64,000 nucleotides of DNA from Blautia sp. MSJ-9 (GTDB taxonomy: Bacteria > Bacillota > Clostridia > Lachnospirales > Lachnospiraceae). Below, piece by piece: positions 53,749 to 62,612 of the stretch (position 1 is its first letter; the number at the start of each line of letters is the position of its first letter). The notes beneath the pieces were generated by a model, which searched no databases, had not been told where the DNA came from, and worked only from the letters and a program-made list of their open reading frames with translations. The stretch covers positions 18,407 through 82,406 of the forward strand of contig NZ_JAHLQG010000049.1 in assembly GCF_018919065.1 (NCBI RefSeq), read 5' to 3'. The position numbers and the translations under genes are program-made.

Positions 53749-54383
53749 TCTACGCCGTTTTTGGCACAGATATCATTCAGGCAACATCTGTCACAATAAG
53801 GTTTGGTACGGGCAGTACAGACATCACGTCCGTGGTTGACCAGACGGTGGCAGAGATCGTTGCCTTCTTCCGGCGGGATGATCTTCCATAAAGCCATCTC
53901 TACTTTCTTAGGTTCTTTCATATTATCTACCAGACCGATGCGGTTGGAGAGACGGATGCAGTGTGTATCTGTAACAATCGCTGGTTTGCCGAATACGTCA
54001 CCCATGATCAGATTGGCGCTCTTTCTGCCGACACCCGGGAGCTTCAGCAGTGCATTGAAATCATCCGGTACGTTATCATGATACTGTTCATGCAGAATTT
54101 TCATACAGGCACTGATATCTCTTGCTTTACTTTTACCCAGACCGCATGGACGCACGATTGCCTCGATATCTGCAACATCTGCATTTGCAAGTGCTTCCAC
54201 AGTAGGATATTTTGCGTAAAGATCTTGAACAACTACGTTGACTCTGGCATCTGTACACTGAGCTGCCAGGCGCACGCTTACCAGTAATTTCCATGCGTTA
54301 TCATAATCCAGAGTACAGTCTGCATCCGGATATTCTTTCTTTAATCTGTCAATGACCTCGAGGGCCAGTTCCTGTTTTGTCAT
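53745..54383 (-). CDS. nth: Endonuclease III
   Basis: Bifunctional DNA glycosylase/AP lyase for oxidised pyrimidines, 212 residues. HhH motif with catalytic Lys in LLKLPGVGRKSANLIMG, Asp in VTDTHCIRLSNRIGL, and the C-terminal [4Fe-4S] cysteine loop CTARTKPYCDRCCLNDIC. Normal length. It ends 4 bases inside the converging Nif11-like gene. Confidence 0.95.
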   Translation of the reverse strand: MTKQELALEVIDRLKKEYPDADCTLDYDNAWKLLVSVRLAAQCTDARVNVVVQDLYAKYPTVEALANADVADIEAIVRPCGLGKSKARDISACMKILHEQYHDNVPDDFNALLKLPGVGRKSANLIMGDVFGKPAIVTDTHCIRLSNRIGLVDNMKEPKKVEMALWKIIPPEEGNDLCHRLVNHGRDVCTARTKPYCDRCCLNDICAKNGVD

Positions 54384-54634
54384 ATATTTATTAACTCCAT
54401 TTCTTGTATATTATTTTTTGTTCAAGTTGTTATTCATAATCTGTCGGCAATTGTTTCACTATTTTGATTTAATAGCAGGAAAAGCTAAGGCCGGATATTT
54501 CATGGCTTTTTCAAATTCCTTGTTTATAATAATAACATAAACAACAATCCCTTGCATTTCCTATTTTCCTATATTAAAATAAAATCAGCTGTTGTATTTA
54601 CAACAAAGTAATAAAAGTATCCGAAAGGAATTCT

Positions 54635-55306
54635 ATGATAGATACAGACTTTTTGTGCAGATCCCGTTTGTTTCGGGGATTTACAAAAGAAGAAATAAAG
54701 AGCCTGCTGGAGTGCCTGAATGCCGCTGTTAAGACATACCAAAAGGGAGAATATATTTTCCAGGTGGGAGAAGTGACGGAGCATTTCGGGATGATCCTGG
54801 AGGGAAAAGTTCAGGTTATCAATGACGATTACTGGGGCGAACGCCAGATCCTTGCAGGATTTGAGAAAGGTCAGTTATTCGGTGAAGCATATGCATGTAT
54901 GGAAAAGATGCCGCTTCTGATCAGTGCCGTAGCAGTAGAAGAAACACAGGTATTAATGCTGAATGCTCACAGAGTTTTGCAGACCTGTACTTCCGCCTGT
55001 GATTTCCATCGCAGACTGGTAGAGAATCTTGTAGGAATTCTGGCAAAGAAGAATCTTACACTTACCAGAAAGATTGATCAGATTAGTAAGAAGACGATAC
55101 GGGGAAAAGTCCTTGCCTATCTGTCAAGTGAGGCAGGGAAGCAGGACAGCAACGATATCATTGTCCCATTTAACAGACAGCAGCTGGCAGAATACCTCGC
55201 TGTAGACAGAAGTGCATTGTCTGCAGAATTGTCGAAGATGCAGAAAGAGGGCATTATCAGTTATAAGAAAAACCATTTTATTTTAAATAAGGATAATATG
55301 GGATAA
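54635..55306 (+). CDS. Crp/Fnr family transcription regulator
   Basis: A 223-residue regulator with an N-terminal cyclic-nucleotide-binding-like beta roll (GEYIFQVGEVTEHFGMILEGKVQVINDDYWGERQILAGFEKGQLFGEAYA) and a C-terminal winged helix with VPFNRQQLAEYLAVDRSALSAELSKMQKEG. The cAMP-binding residues are not convincingly conserved and there is no FNR-type Cys cluster, so the signal is unknown. The next gene is 141 bases downstream across a dispersed repeat. Confidence 0.88.
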   Translation: MIDTDFLCRSRLFRGFTKEEIKSLLECLNAAVKTYQKGEYIFQVGEVTEHFGMILEGKVQVINDDYWGERQILAGFEKGQLFGEAYACMEKMPLLISAVAVEETQVLMLNAHRVLQTCTSACDFHRRLVENLVGILAKKNLTLTRKIDQISKKTIRGKVLAYLSSEAGKQDSNDIIVPFNRQQLAEYLAVDRSALSAELSKMQKEGIISYKKNHFILNKDNMG

Positions 55307-55350
55307 TAGAGAGGCAGTTTGAACTGTTTGTGTCTGGAGAGTAAGTGCGT

Positions 55351-55384
55351 CAGGCGGATATTCGTAATTCGGTTTGCTACTTGC
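55351..55384 (-). repeat. Dispersed intergenic repeat, copy 3
   Basis: The minus strand reads GCAAGTAGCAAACCGAAT, then TACGAATATCCGCCTG, with TTATGAG before it, as in copy 1. A fragment AAATGATTTTATCAGC follows nearby on the plus strand. Confidence 0.7.
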
Positions 55385-55447
55385 TCATAACCAAATGAAG
55401 TATTAAATGGAAGCAAATGATTTTATCAGCACATAAGAGGGAAAAGA

Positions 55448-56608
55448 ATGAAAGTACGAATGTATAATGTAGGTTTCGGAGACTGCTTCTGCCTCCGGGA
55501 CAGAAAGAAAAGTCTGTTGGTGGATTTCGGAACCAACAACAGCAGGATAGAGGGACGTCCCAGAAGAGAAATATTTGATCTGATCATTTCAGATTTATCA
55601 ACGATCAGCAGTAAGAATCTGCTCCTGACACATTTTCATATGGATCATCTGTCAGGTCTGCTTTATATGATGAAGAAGAAAGATATTTCTGTTGATTTTG
55701 GCAGGATTTATCTTCCGGATGTTTTCTCAAAGAAGGAAATGAGCAGAACATTGGTATTGTTGCTTCTGGCAGATCTGTTAAAGGAATCCGGACTTCCAAG
55801 TCGTCAGGTCAGTTTGTTTGCACTGGTGGATGCGCTTCTGGAGAACAAACAGAATGTGGAACTTCTCAGTAGAGGGAAACTTTTTGAGAATAAATATCAG
55901 GCATTGTGGCCGGATGTGGATATCATTCAGAAAGAAACAGATGAAGTATATGATCAGCTCATCAAAGATGAGAGATTCACTGAGGTGATGGTTGTTCTGC
56001 TGGAGTTTGCAGAGAAACTGCGTAAGATCGTCTGGTCTATGACAGAAGAAGGAAGAGTACAGTCTGAAGAAGAACAGGAGAAAATTTCTCTGGCATATGT
56101 GTATGACAGAGAATTTAGAAGAATTAAAGCAATTCCGGAATTTAAAGAACTGCTAAATTATCTGAATGAAAAGAAAGTAAACCTCAGACAGTTTAAACAT
56201 AAGATCAGCATTATCTTCCAGAATGCCCATGACGGAGAACTGAACCTGTTATTTACCGGGGATGCCCAGCCGGAGCATATGAAGATGATCGCTGAGAACT
56301 ACGACGGAAAACTGCCGTTATATGAACATTACTGGTGTATCAAAGTACCGCATCACGGAACACAGGGACATTACTTCGACTTTTCCCAGTATGAACCGGA
56401 GAATATGCTGATTTCTAATGGAATCCACTTTGCGAACAGTAAGAAAGAGTCAAAGGAACTGAGGACATCACCGCTTTATGGTGGATTGTTCTATATTCCG
56501 GATACGCATATGTATTGTTCAAACTGTGACTGCTGTGACAGCTATGAAAATGGCTGCTCCTGCAAGGAAGCAGATGTGATTTCACCGGCATATTATAAAG
56601 ATATATAA
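55448..56608 (+). CDS. MBL-fold metallo-hydrolase with Cys-rich C terminus
   Basis: A 386-residue soluble protein of the ComEC/Rec2-like metallo-beta-lactamase type. Metal ligands: THFHMDHLSG (HxHxDH, about residues 60-65), LLFTGDAQPEHM (Asp) and KVPHHGTQGHY (His). Between them lies a ~150-residue, mostly helical insertion. The C terminus carries an unusual cysteine cluster, YCSNCDCCDSYENGCSC. The reaction is unknown; phosphodiester or lactone hydrolysis is typical of the fold. It has its own RBS (GAGGGAAAAG) and lies alone after the Crp/Fnr gene. Confidence 0.8.
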   Translation: MKVRMYNVGFGDCFCLRDRKKSLLVDFGTNNSRIEGRPRREIFDLIISDLSTISSKNLLLTHFHMDHLSGLLYMMKKKDISVDFGRIYLPDVFSKKEMSRTLVLLLLADLLKESGLPSRQVSLFALVDALLENKQNVELLSRGKLFENKYQALWPDVDIIQKETDEVYDQLIKDERFTEVMVVLLEFAEKLRKIVWSMTEEGRVQSEEEQEKISLAYVYDREFRRIKAIPEFKELLNYLNEKKVNLRQFKHKISIIFQNAHDGELNLLFTGDAQPEHMKMIAENYDGKLPLYEHYWCIKVPHHGTQGHYFDFSQYEPENMLISNGIHFANSKKESKELRTSPLYGGLFYIPDTHMYCSNCDCCDSYENGCSCKEADVISPAYYKDI

Positions 56609-56672
56609 AGATAAATAAGGTCTGCAACAGTATTTCAAATCTGTATTTGAATGATTTGATAAATAAAAACAG

Positions 56673-56719
56673 AAATCTCCTGGTACATTTTTAAAATAAA
56701 CGTATCGGGAGATTTTTAT
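56673..56719 (+). terminator. Terminator after the MBL-fold gene
   Basis: AAATCTCC (56673-56680) pairs with GGAGATTT (56708-56715), then a T-rich tail. Confidence 0.75.
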
Positions 56720-56794
56720 TATATCATAGAAAACTACTTCATAATTGCCTATGACATAATAGACCCTCCAGGAAAGATTGTACTGCGGTGAACA

Positions 56795-56843
56795 TAAAAC
56801 AGCAGACATCTGTATATCCCATCGAATATACAATGCCTGCTGT
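56795..56843 (-). terminator. Terminator after glgP
   Basis: ACAGCAG (56799-56805) pairs with CTGCTGT (56837-56843), with GTATAT/ATATAC inside. On the minus strand it ends in TGTTTTATG. Confidence 0.7.
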
Positions 56844-56880
56844 TGGATTTTTATATTGCTTCTATATTATATTTACTGAA

Positions 56881-59148
56881 TTATTTAGCTGGTGTCAGGT
56901 GCCAGATATCGTTGTTGTACTGCTCGATCGTTCTGTCAGATGAGAAGAATCCAGCTTTAGCGATATTAACCAGCATCTTCTTAGCCCATGCTTTTCTGTC
57001 TGCATAATCAGACAGAGCCTGATCTTTCTTTTCAACGTAATCATTGAAGTCAAGCAGTGTCATGAACCAGTCTTTGCTTACCAGTTCGTGATGCAGTCTT
57101 TCCAGATTTTCTTTATGGCCAAGTTCCAGCATCTTTTCACTTACGATGAAATCAACGCATTCTTTGATGTGTTCATCGCTCTCATAGATATCTTTGGAGC
57201 AGTAGTCTGCTTTCTCATAATGTTCGATAACTTTCTCACTGGATTCACCGAAGATATAGATATTGTCTTCACCAACCAGTTCGCTGATCTCAACGTTAGC
57301 ACCGTCCATAGTTCCCAGAGTAACAGCACCGTTCAGCATGAACTTCATGTTACCTGTACCACTTGCTTCTTTGGAAGCCAGGGAAATCTGTTCGGAGATA
57401 TCACATGCAGGGATCAGTTTCTCTGCCGCAGATACATTGTAGTTCTCAACCATAACAAGTTTCATGTATGGTGCAACTTCCGGGTCATCTTTGATGAGAT
57501 CCTGGAGTGTGAGCAGAAGGTGAATGATATCCTTCGCGATCACATAAGCAGGAGCTGCCTTTGCGCCAAAGATAAAGGTTACAGGCTGAGCCGGTTTCTT
57601 ACCGCCTTTGATCTCCAGATATTTGCTGATGATGTACAGAGCATTTAACTGCTGGCGCTTGTACTCATGGAGACGTTTGATCTGGATATCATAAATGCTG
57701 TTTTCGTCGATTTTGACACCTGTGTTGGACAGGATAAAGTCTTTCAGAGTTTTCTTGGCTTCTGTTTTGATCTCAAGAATCTTATTCAGAACTGCCTCAT
57801 CATCTTTATACTTCAGCAGATTTTCCAGAGCGTTTGCATCTTTTTTGAACTCATCACCGATCAGCTCTGTAATGTAATCAGTCAGCGGATGGTTGCAGTG
57901 CATTAACCAACGGCGGAATGTGATGCCGTTAGTCTTATTGTTAAATTTCTCCGGATAGATATCATAGAAAGCTTTCAGTTCGCTTGTTTTCAGGATCTCT
58001 GTGTGCAGAGCAGCAACGCCGTTGATGGAGAATCCGTAGTGGATGTCCATATGTGCCATGTGAACCAGATTGTTTTTGTCAATGATGGCTACGTTTTCCT
58101 GTGGATATTTCTCTTTGATCTTTTCATCCAGTTTCTCGATGATCGGAACAAGGTGAGGAACAACATCAAGGAGATAATCCATCGGCCATTTTTCAAGAGC
58201 TTCTGCAAGGATGGTATGGTTTGTGTAAGCACATACTTTGGATACGATCTCAGCAGCCTCATCGAAGTCGATTCCGCGCTCTGTAAGGAGACGGATCAGC
58301 TCCGGAATGATCATACTTGGGTGAGTATCGTTGATCTGGATCACTGCATAGTCTGCAAGGTCATGCAGGTTGCAGCCTTTCTTTGTTGCTTCGTCCAGGA
58401 TGAACTGAGCGGCATTGGATACCATGAAATACTGCTGGAAGATACGGAGCTTACGTCCGTCATCATCGCTGTCATCCGGATACAGGAACAGTGTCAGGTT
58501 GTGAAGGATGTCCTTTTTGTTAAAGGAAATTCCATCGTGAACCATGGATTCATCTGCCAGATCAATGTCAAATAAGTGCAGATGAATGGATTTGTTATTA
58601 TAGCCTGCAACATCGATATCGTACAGGGAAGATTTCAGTGAGAATCCGCGGAACGGTACTGTATAGGAAACACCTGCAGGTGTAAGCCAGCTATATTTCT
58701 CAATCCATGGGTTTGGAGTTTCTTTCTGAAGTCTGTCCTCGAAAAGCTGTTTGAACAGTCCGAGGTGATAATTCAGACCGATACCTTCGCCAGGAAGTCC
58801 AAGAGTTGCGATGGAATCCAGGAAGCATGCTGCCAGACGTCCAAGACCGCCGTTACCAAGAGATGGTTCCGGTTCAACTTCTTCGATATCAGCGATTGCC
58901 TTGCCGTTCTCTTTTAAGAAAGCAGCAACGTCATCGTAGATTCCAAGGTTGATCAGGTTGTTGGACAATAATTTACCGATCAGGAATTCTGCGGAAATAT
59001 AATAGATTTTCTTCTTTCCGTCCTGATAGCCTCTTTCGAAGAGCTGGTTCTTTGTATAAATTAATAATGCATTGTAGATTTCTTCGTTTGTGCACTGGCG
59101 TGCGTTTTTCTTATACAGGTCATAGATGAGCTTTTCTAAATTTTCCAT
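56881..59148 (-). CDS. glgP: Glycogen/starch/alpha-glucan phosphorylase
   Basis: PLP-dependent phosphorylase releasing glucose-1-P from glycogen or maltodextrins, 755 residues. The N-terminal region contains [17 protein letters not shown] and [21 protein letters not shown]; the PLP lysine lies in [29 protein letters not shown]. It is somewhat shorter than the ~800-residue enteric enzymes, as is common in Clostridia. AAAGGGAG precedes the ATG. It is transcribed alone; the upstream gap holds a long palindrome. Confidence 0.95.
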   Translation of the reverse strand: MENLEKLIYDLYKKNARQCTNEEIYNALLIYTKNQLFERGYQDGKKKIYYISAEFLIGKLLSNNLINLGIYDDVAAFLKENGKAIADIEEVEPEPSLGNGGLGRLAACFLDSIATLGLPGEGIGLNYHLGLFKQLFEDRLQKETPNPWIEKYSWLTPAGVSYTVPFRGFSLKSSLYDIDVAGYNNKSIHLHLFDIDLADESMVHDGISFNKKDILHNLTLFLYPDDSDDDGRKLRIFQQYFMVSNAAQFILDEATKKGCNLHDLADYAVIQINDTHPSMIIPELIRLLTERGIDFDEAAEIVSKVCAYTNHTILAEALEKWPMDYLLDVVPHLVPIIEKLDEKIKEKYPQENVAIIDKNNLVHMAHMDIHYGFSINGVAALHTEILKTSELKAFYDIYPEKFNNKTNGITFRRWLMHCNHPLTDYITELIGDEFKKDANALENLLKYKDDEAVLNKILEIKTEAKKTLKDFILSNTGVKIDENSIYDIQIKRLHEYKRQQLNALYIISKYLEIKGGKKPAQPVTFIFGAKAAPAYVIAKDIIHLLLTLQDLIKDDPEVAPYMKLVMVENYNVSAAEKLIPACDISEQISLASKEASGTGNMKFMLNGAVTLGTMDGANVEISELVGEDNIYIFGESSEKVIEHYEKADYCSKDIYESDEHIKECVDFIVSEKMLELGHKENLERLHHELVSKDWFMTLLDFNDYVEKKDQALSDYADRKAWAKKMLVNIAKAGFFSSDRTIEQYNNDIWHLTPAK

Positions 59149-59235
59149 CGTAATCTCCCTTTCTGAAAATGAATATGTGTTTTTTATGAGTTAGATTGCT
59201 TATTTTTTTAGTTTTGAATAGTGTATTGTTTTTTG

Positions 59236-59275
59236 GTTATATCAGTAAGAGAAGTTCTCTTGCTGACATCTATAA
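59236..59275. promoter_or_regulatory. Long imperfect palindrome upstream of glgP
   Basis: Core AAGAGAA-G-TTCTCTT (59247-59261), extended by CAG/CTG and GTTATA/TATAAC arms. It lies between the AraC gene and glgP. It could be an operator or a hairpin in the glgP leader. Confidence 0.5.
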
Positions 59276-59319
59276 CTATATCAGCAGTCTATTCAAAAAA
59301 ATACAACAAAATTGCGATT

Positions 59320-60204
59320 TTATGACAGGTTTCTGCGAAACTTGTGAGGAGACATTCCGGTTACCTGTTGGAATTTCTTAATGAAGTAGCTGGTGTTGTT
59401 GAAGCCTACTTCCAGTGCGATCTCTGTGACGGAGGAGTCAGAGTGCAGAAGCAGAGGCTTGGCTTTCTCAATGCGCAGGTCATTGATGTAGGCAATCAGG
59501 GTCTTGCCTGTATATTGCTTGAACAGTTTCATAAAGTAGTATTCGCTGTAATTAGAGAGAGCAGTAAGCTCTGCTGCGGTCAGCGACTGTGAATAATTAA
59601 GGTTGATGTAGTCCAGGATCTTTTTAATAGAAGCAAGACTTTTGTTCTCTTCCTTATCTGCGGGGGTGATGTAATTTCCCATGAGCATTTCGTAGAAAAA
59701 GCTGAAGAACAGAGCCTTTAATTTTACGAAATAATATGGCTTTTTTTCTTTATGGCAGGCATGGATCCGGTCAAAAAGCTGGCAGATATTTCCGTAATTC
59801 TCATCAGATCTGGAAATAATATGGGTAAATTCCGCCTGATTTTCCATCAGAAGGGAAATGACACGTTCCTGACATAAATCTCCCGCCGGTCCGGACAGGA
59901 AATTCAGGTCAAAGACAATGCTCCTGAAATAAAGGATATTCTTCAGATCTGTTTTTATGCCATGGAGAACGCCACGGTTCACAATGATCAGGTCACCGGC
60001 CTTGACACGGATGATTTCTTTATTCAGACGTACCAGACCACTGCCGGATTCAATATAGATCAGTTCCATCTCATCATGCCAGTGGTTATAGAGAGAATGG
60101 AAGATTTCGCAGTTGTCAGTGTATGTTTCTACAGGAAGTTCAAATGAACCGTGAGAGCTTCGTTCTTTCAGGGTGTCATCGACTTCAATGGGGGGAGTTG
60201 GCAT
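59320..60204 (-). CDS. AraC family transcription regulator
   Basis: A 294-residue regulator with an N-terminal cupin (HWHDEMELIYIESGSGLVRLNKEIIRVKAGDLIIVNRGVLHGI) and a C-terminal double helix-turn-helix (SLTAAELTALSNYSEYYFMKLFKQYTGKTLIAYINDLRIEKAKPLL...VTEIALEVGFNNTSYFIKKFQQVTGMSPHKFRR). It binds a sugar-like effector in most relatives. It is divergent from citD and upstream of glgP; either could be its target. Confidence 0.9.
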   Translation of the reverse strand: MPTPPIEVDDTLKERSSHGSFELPVETYTDNCEIFHSLYNHWHDEMELIYIESGSGLVRLNKEIIRVKAGDLIIVNRGVLHGIKTDLKNILYFRSIVFDLNFLSGPAGDLCQERVISLLMENQAEFTHIISRSDENYGNICQLFDRIHACHKEKKPYYFVKLKALFFSFFYEMLMGNYITPADKEENKSLASIKKILDYINLNYSQSLTAAELTALSNYSEYYFMKLFKQYTGKTLIAYINDLRIEKAKPLLLHSDSSVTEIALEVGFNNTSYFIKKFQQVTGMSPHKFRRNLS

Positions 60205-60255
60205 GAGAAGTGCCTCCTTTTATAAAATATCTGGATTATAAAGAATATTATGAAA

Positions 60256-60273
60256 GACAGAACACAGTCTGTC
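60256..60273. promoter_or_regulatory. Inverted repeat between araC and citD
   Basis: GACAGA-N6-TCTGTC, perfect, in the 273-base divergent region. Candidate regulator site; no other gene is seen in this gap. Confidence 0.4.
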
Positions 60274-60374
60274 AATCAGTGTAATTGCCTTTTTAACCGA
60301 ATCAGGTAAGTCTCCTGTTTCCATTGCGAAATTTATTTACCTTAATAAATATTAAGATAAACCCTGTTCATCAT

Positions 60375-60385
60375 GTAAGGTTACA
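60375..60385 (+). promoter_or_regulatory. GTAAGGTTACA element before citD
   Basis: ATGTAAGGTT (60373-60382) recurs exactly at 62491-62500 before the CitMHS gene, where GTAAGG occurs three times. Confidence 0.4.
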
Positions 60386-60477
60386 ATCTTATGATAGCCT
60401 CAGATGAAAAAGTTAAGTCAAAAATAAAGCCAACCCAAAACCTAAAAAAGCACAGAAGAAATAAGGAGGACAAGCAA

Positions 60478-60777
60478 ATGGAAATCACAAAACCTGCTGT
60501 AGCAGGAACTCTGGAATCCAGTGACTGTCAGGTAATGATCGAAGAAGGAGACGGCAAAGTTGAATTTTCACTGGAGAGTTCTGTTATTAACCAGTACGGA
60601 AATCAGATCAGAAAGGTAGCACTGGAAACACTGAAAAACCTTGGTGTAGACAATGCGAAAGTAACAATGGTTGACAAAGGTGCACTGGACTGCACCATCA
60701 AAGCAAGAATTGAAGCAGCCGTTTACCGTTCCGTTTTACAGACAGAAGATTTACCATGGGGAGGTGCTATCCGATGA
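60478..60777 (+). CDS. citD: Citrate lyase acyl carrier protein CitD
   Basis: Gamma subunit of citrate lyase, 99 residues, complete. The attachment serine for the phosphoribosyl-dephospho-CoA group is in AGTLESSDCQVMIEEG near residue 14-15, followed by the family-typical GVDNAKVTMVDKGALDCTIKARIEAAVYRS. AAGGAGG precedes the ATG at 60478. The next ORF starts inside its stop codon (ATGA), as citE does in intact operons. Confidence 0.95.
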   Translation: MEITKPAVAGTLESSDCQVMIEEGDGKVEFSLESSVINQYGNQIRKVALETLKNLGVDNAKVTMVDKGALDCTIKARIEAAVYRSVLQTEDLPWGGAIR

Positions 60778-62444
60778 TCAATCCAAATAAAAAAAGATTA
60801 AGAAGAACCATGATGTTCCTGAACGCACAGAAACCGGGCCTGATCAAAGATCCTTATATTTACAAACCAGATTCTATTATGCTGGACCTGGAAGATGCAG
60901 TTGCTGAGAACCAGAAAGATGCTGCAAGATTTTCCCTGTTTCATGCATTAAGAACCATTAACTACAGAGGATGCGAACGAGTAGTCAGAATCAATGGTCT
61001 GGACTCCCCTTACTGGAAAGAAGATATCCGCTGCGCAGTAGCAGGCGGCTGTGATTCCATCCGTATCCCGAAAACAGAGAGCGCCAAAGACGTTTATATT
61101 GTAGAGAAAGAAGTAATCCAGGCAGAAAAAGATTTCGGACGTCCGGAAGGAAGTGTCCTGATCATGGCTGCGATCGAATCCGCAAGAGGTGTCATGAGAG
61201 CTCTGGATATGCTGCGAACTGTACATAAATCCTCCAGAGAGATTAAAAATCTGAAAGAATTGAACGCGCTTCTGGAGAATGTTCAAAAGAGCGAAGATGC
61301 GATCGCACATCAGGAACGACTGCAGATCATGGGAACCATGACAGGTGGAATCGCCCATGAGTTCAATAATTTTCTCACTCCGATCATGGGTCATGCGGAA
61401 CTTCTGATGATGGAATTACCGGAAGGCTCCGATGAACAGGATAGTGCAAAAGAAATCCTGGAAGCATCCGAGAAAGCCATGGATGTGGTAAAACAGATTT
61501 CTTCTCTCAGCCGCAAGAATGTTGAAACTGTATACAAATGTATTCCTGTCAAAAAGATGATGCAGCGTGCATTAAAGATGATCACATCTGTATGTCCGCC
61601 TCAGGTTCATCTGGAAAGTGAACTCCAGGTAGAACAGGAGAATATCCTTGGAAACAAAACGCAGCTCAATCAGGTATTACTGAATATCTGTGTAAATGCT
61701 ATCCATGCCATTGGTAAAAAAGAAGGAACCATTCATGTAAAGTGCGAAGTGATTTCCAGAGAAACCCTTGCAGGATTTTTGGATAAAGAACTTCCGGATA
61801 CATGGAAAGATTATATTTATATCAGCATTAAAGATAACGGATGCGGAATGGAAAAAGAAACCCTCCGACAGATTTTTGATCCGTTTTTTACAACAAAGAA
61901 AGGTGGAGAAGGAACCGGCCTGGGACTTGCTTTGGTAGAGCAGATCGTCACTTCACATAAAGGTTATGTTTTTGCAGAAAGCCAGCCGGGTGTGGGAAGC
62001 TGTTTCCATATCGGACTGCCGGTACTGCAGGCAGAGCAGCCAGAGGAGACGGTTCATGTAGGAGAACGCCATGAGATCCGAATGGTATTTGCAGATGATA
62101 ATGCCAAGGTTCTGGAACTTCTGCGGCGCAGCTTTGACAAGATTGGAATGCAGATACAGACCTGTATGACAGTAGAAGAACTTTCCGCAAATCTGGCAGA
62201 AAAAGAAGCGGATGTTCTGGTGGTCGAGGAAAGTATAGAAGGGCAGAGCGGAGTAGATTTCTGTATGTCCATTGCAGGAAAATATCCGAAGATGCTGAAA
62301 CTGGTAAGCATTGAAAGTATCAGCAGAGAGATTGTGGAGGCGAAGAAAAAAGGGATTATTAACGGATATGTAGAGAAACCGCTATCTGACAGAAATGTGC
62401 TGGAATCAGTGCGGGAATGCCAGAAAGAGCAGGGCTTGTATTAA
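60774..62444 (+). CDS. In-frame fusion of truncated CitE to a histidine kinase with receiver-like domain
   Basis: A 556-residue ORF. Residues 1-~141 are the N-terminal half of the citrate lyase beta subunit ([40 protein letters not shown], then [26 protein letters not shown]). It then changes abruptly to a coiled linker ([20 protein letters not shown]), a HisKA domain with H195 in [13 protein letters not shown], a complete HATPase_c domain ([24 protein letters not shown]), and a receiver-like domain (~430-553) whose phosphoacceptor Asp is Glu485. The CitE barrel is cut, so lyase activity is lost. A deletion joining citE to a downstream kinase gene is the likely origin. Confidence 0.85.
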   Translation: MINPNKKRLRRTMMFLNAQKPGLIKDPYIYKPDSIMLDLEDAVAENQKDAARFSLFHALRTINYRGCERVVRINGLDSPYWKEDIRCAVAGGCDSIRIPKTESAKDVYIVEKEVIQAEKDFGRPEGSVLIMAAIESARGVMRALDMLRTVHKSSREIKNLKELNALLENVQKSEDAIAHQERLQIMGTMTGGIAHEFNNFLTPIMGHAELLMMELPEGSDEQDSAKEILEASEKAMDVVKQISSLSRKNVETVYKCIPVKKMMQRALKMITSVCPPQVHLESELQVEQENILGNKTQLNQVLLNICVNAIHAIGKKEGTIHVKCEVISRETLAGFLDKELPDTWKDYIYISIKDNGCGMEKETLRQIFDPFFTTKKGGEGTGLGLALVEQIVTSHKGYVFAESQPGVGSCFHIGLPVLQAEQPEETVHVGERHEIRMVFADDNAKVLELLRRSFDKIGMQIQTCMTVEELSANLAEKEADVLVVEESIEGQSGVDFCMSIAGKYPKMLKLVSIESISREIVEAKKKGIINGYVEKPLSDRNVLESVRECQKEQGLY

Positions 62445-62470
62445 TATATTTTTTTGATTCTTAATAAACT

Positions 62471-62498
62471 GTAAGGTGAATCACGTAAGGATGTAAGG
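62471..62498 (+). promoter_or_regulatory. Triple GTAAGG repeat upstream of the citrate transporter
   Basis: GTAAGG at 62471, 62485 and 62493. The last, ATGTAAGGTT, matches 60373-60382 before citD. Candidate binding sites for a citrate-responsive regulator. Confidence 0.45.
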
Positions 62499-62612
62499 TT
62501 GTCCCTATATACTGTGTTTATCAAATAAAAGTACGAAAGATACCAACTGCAGAACAGCAGATGTAGCAAAAACAACAGAGTCTGCAGAGGGGTACGAAAG
62601 GAGAGAAACACA

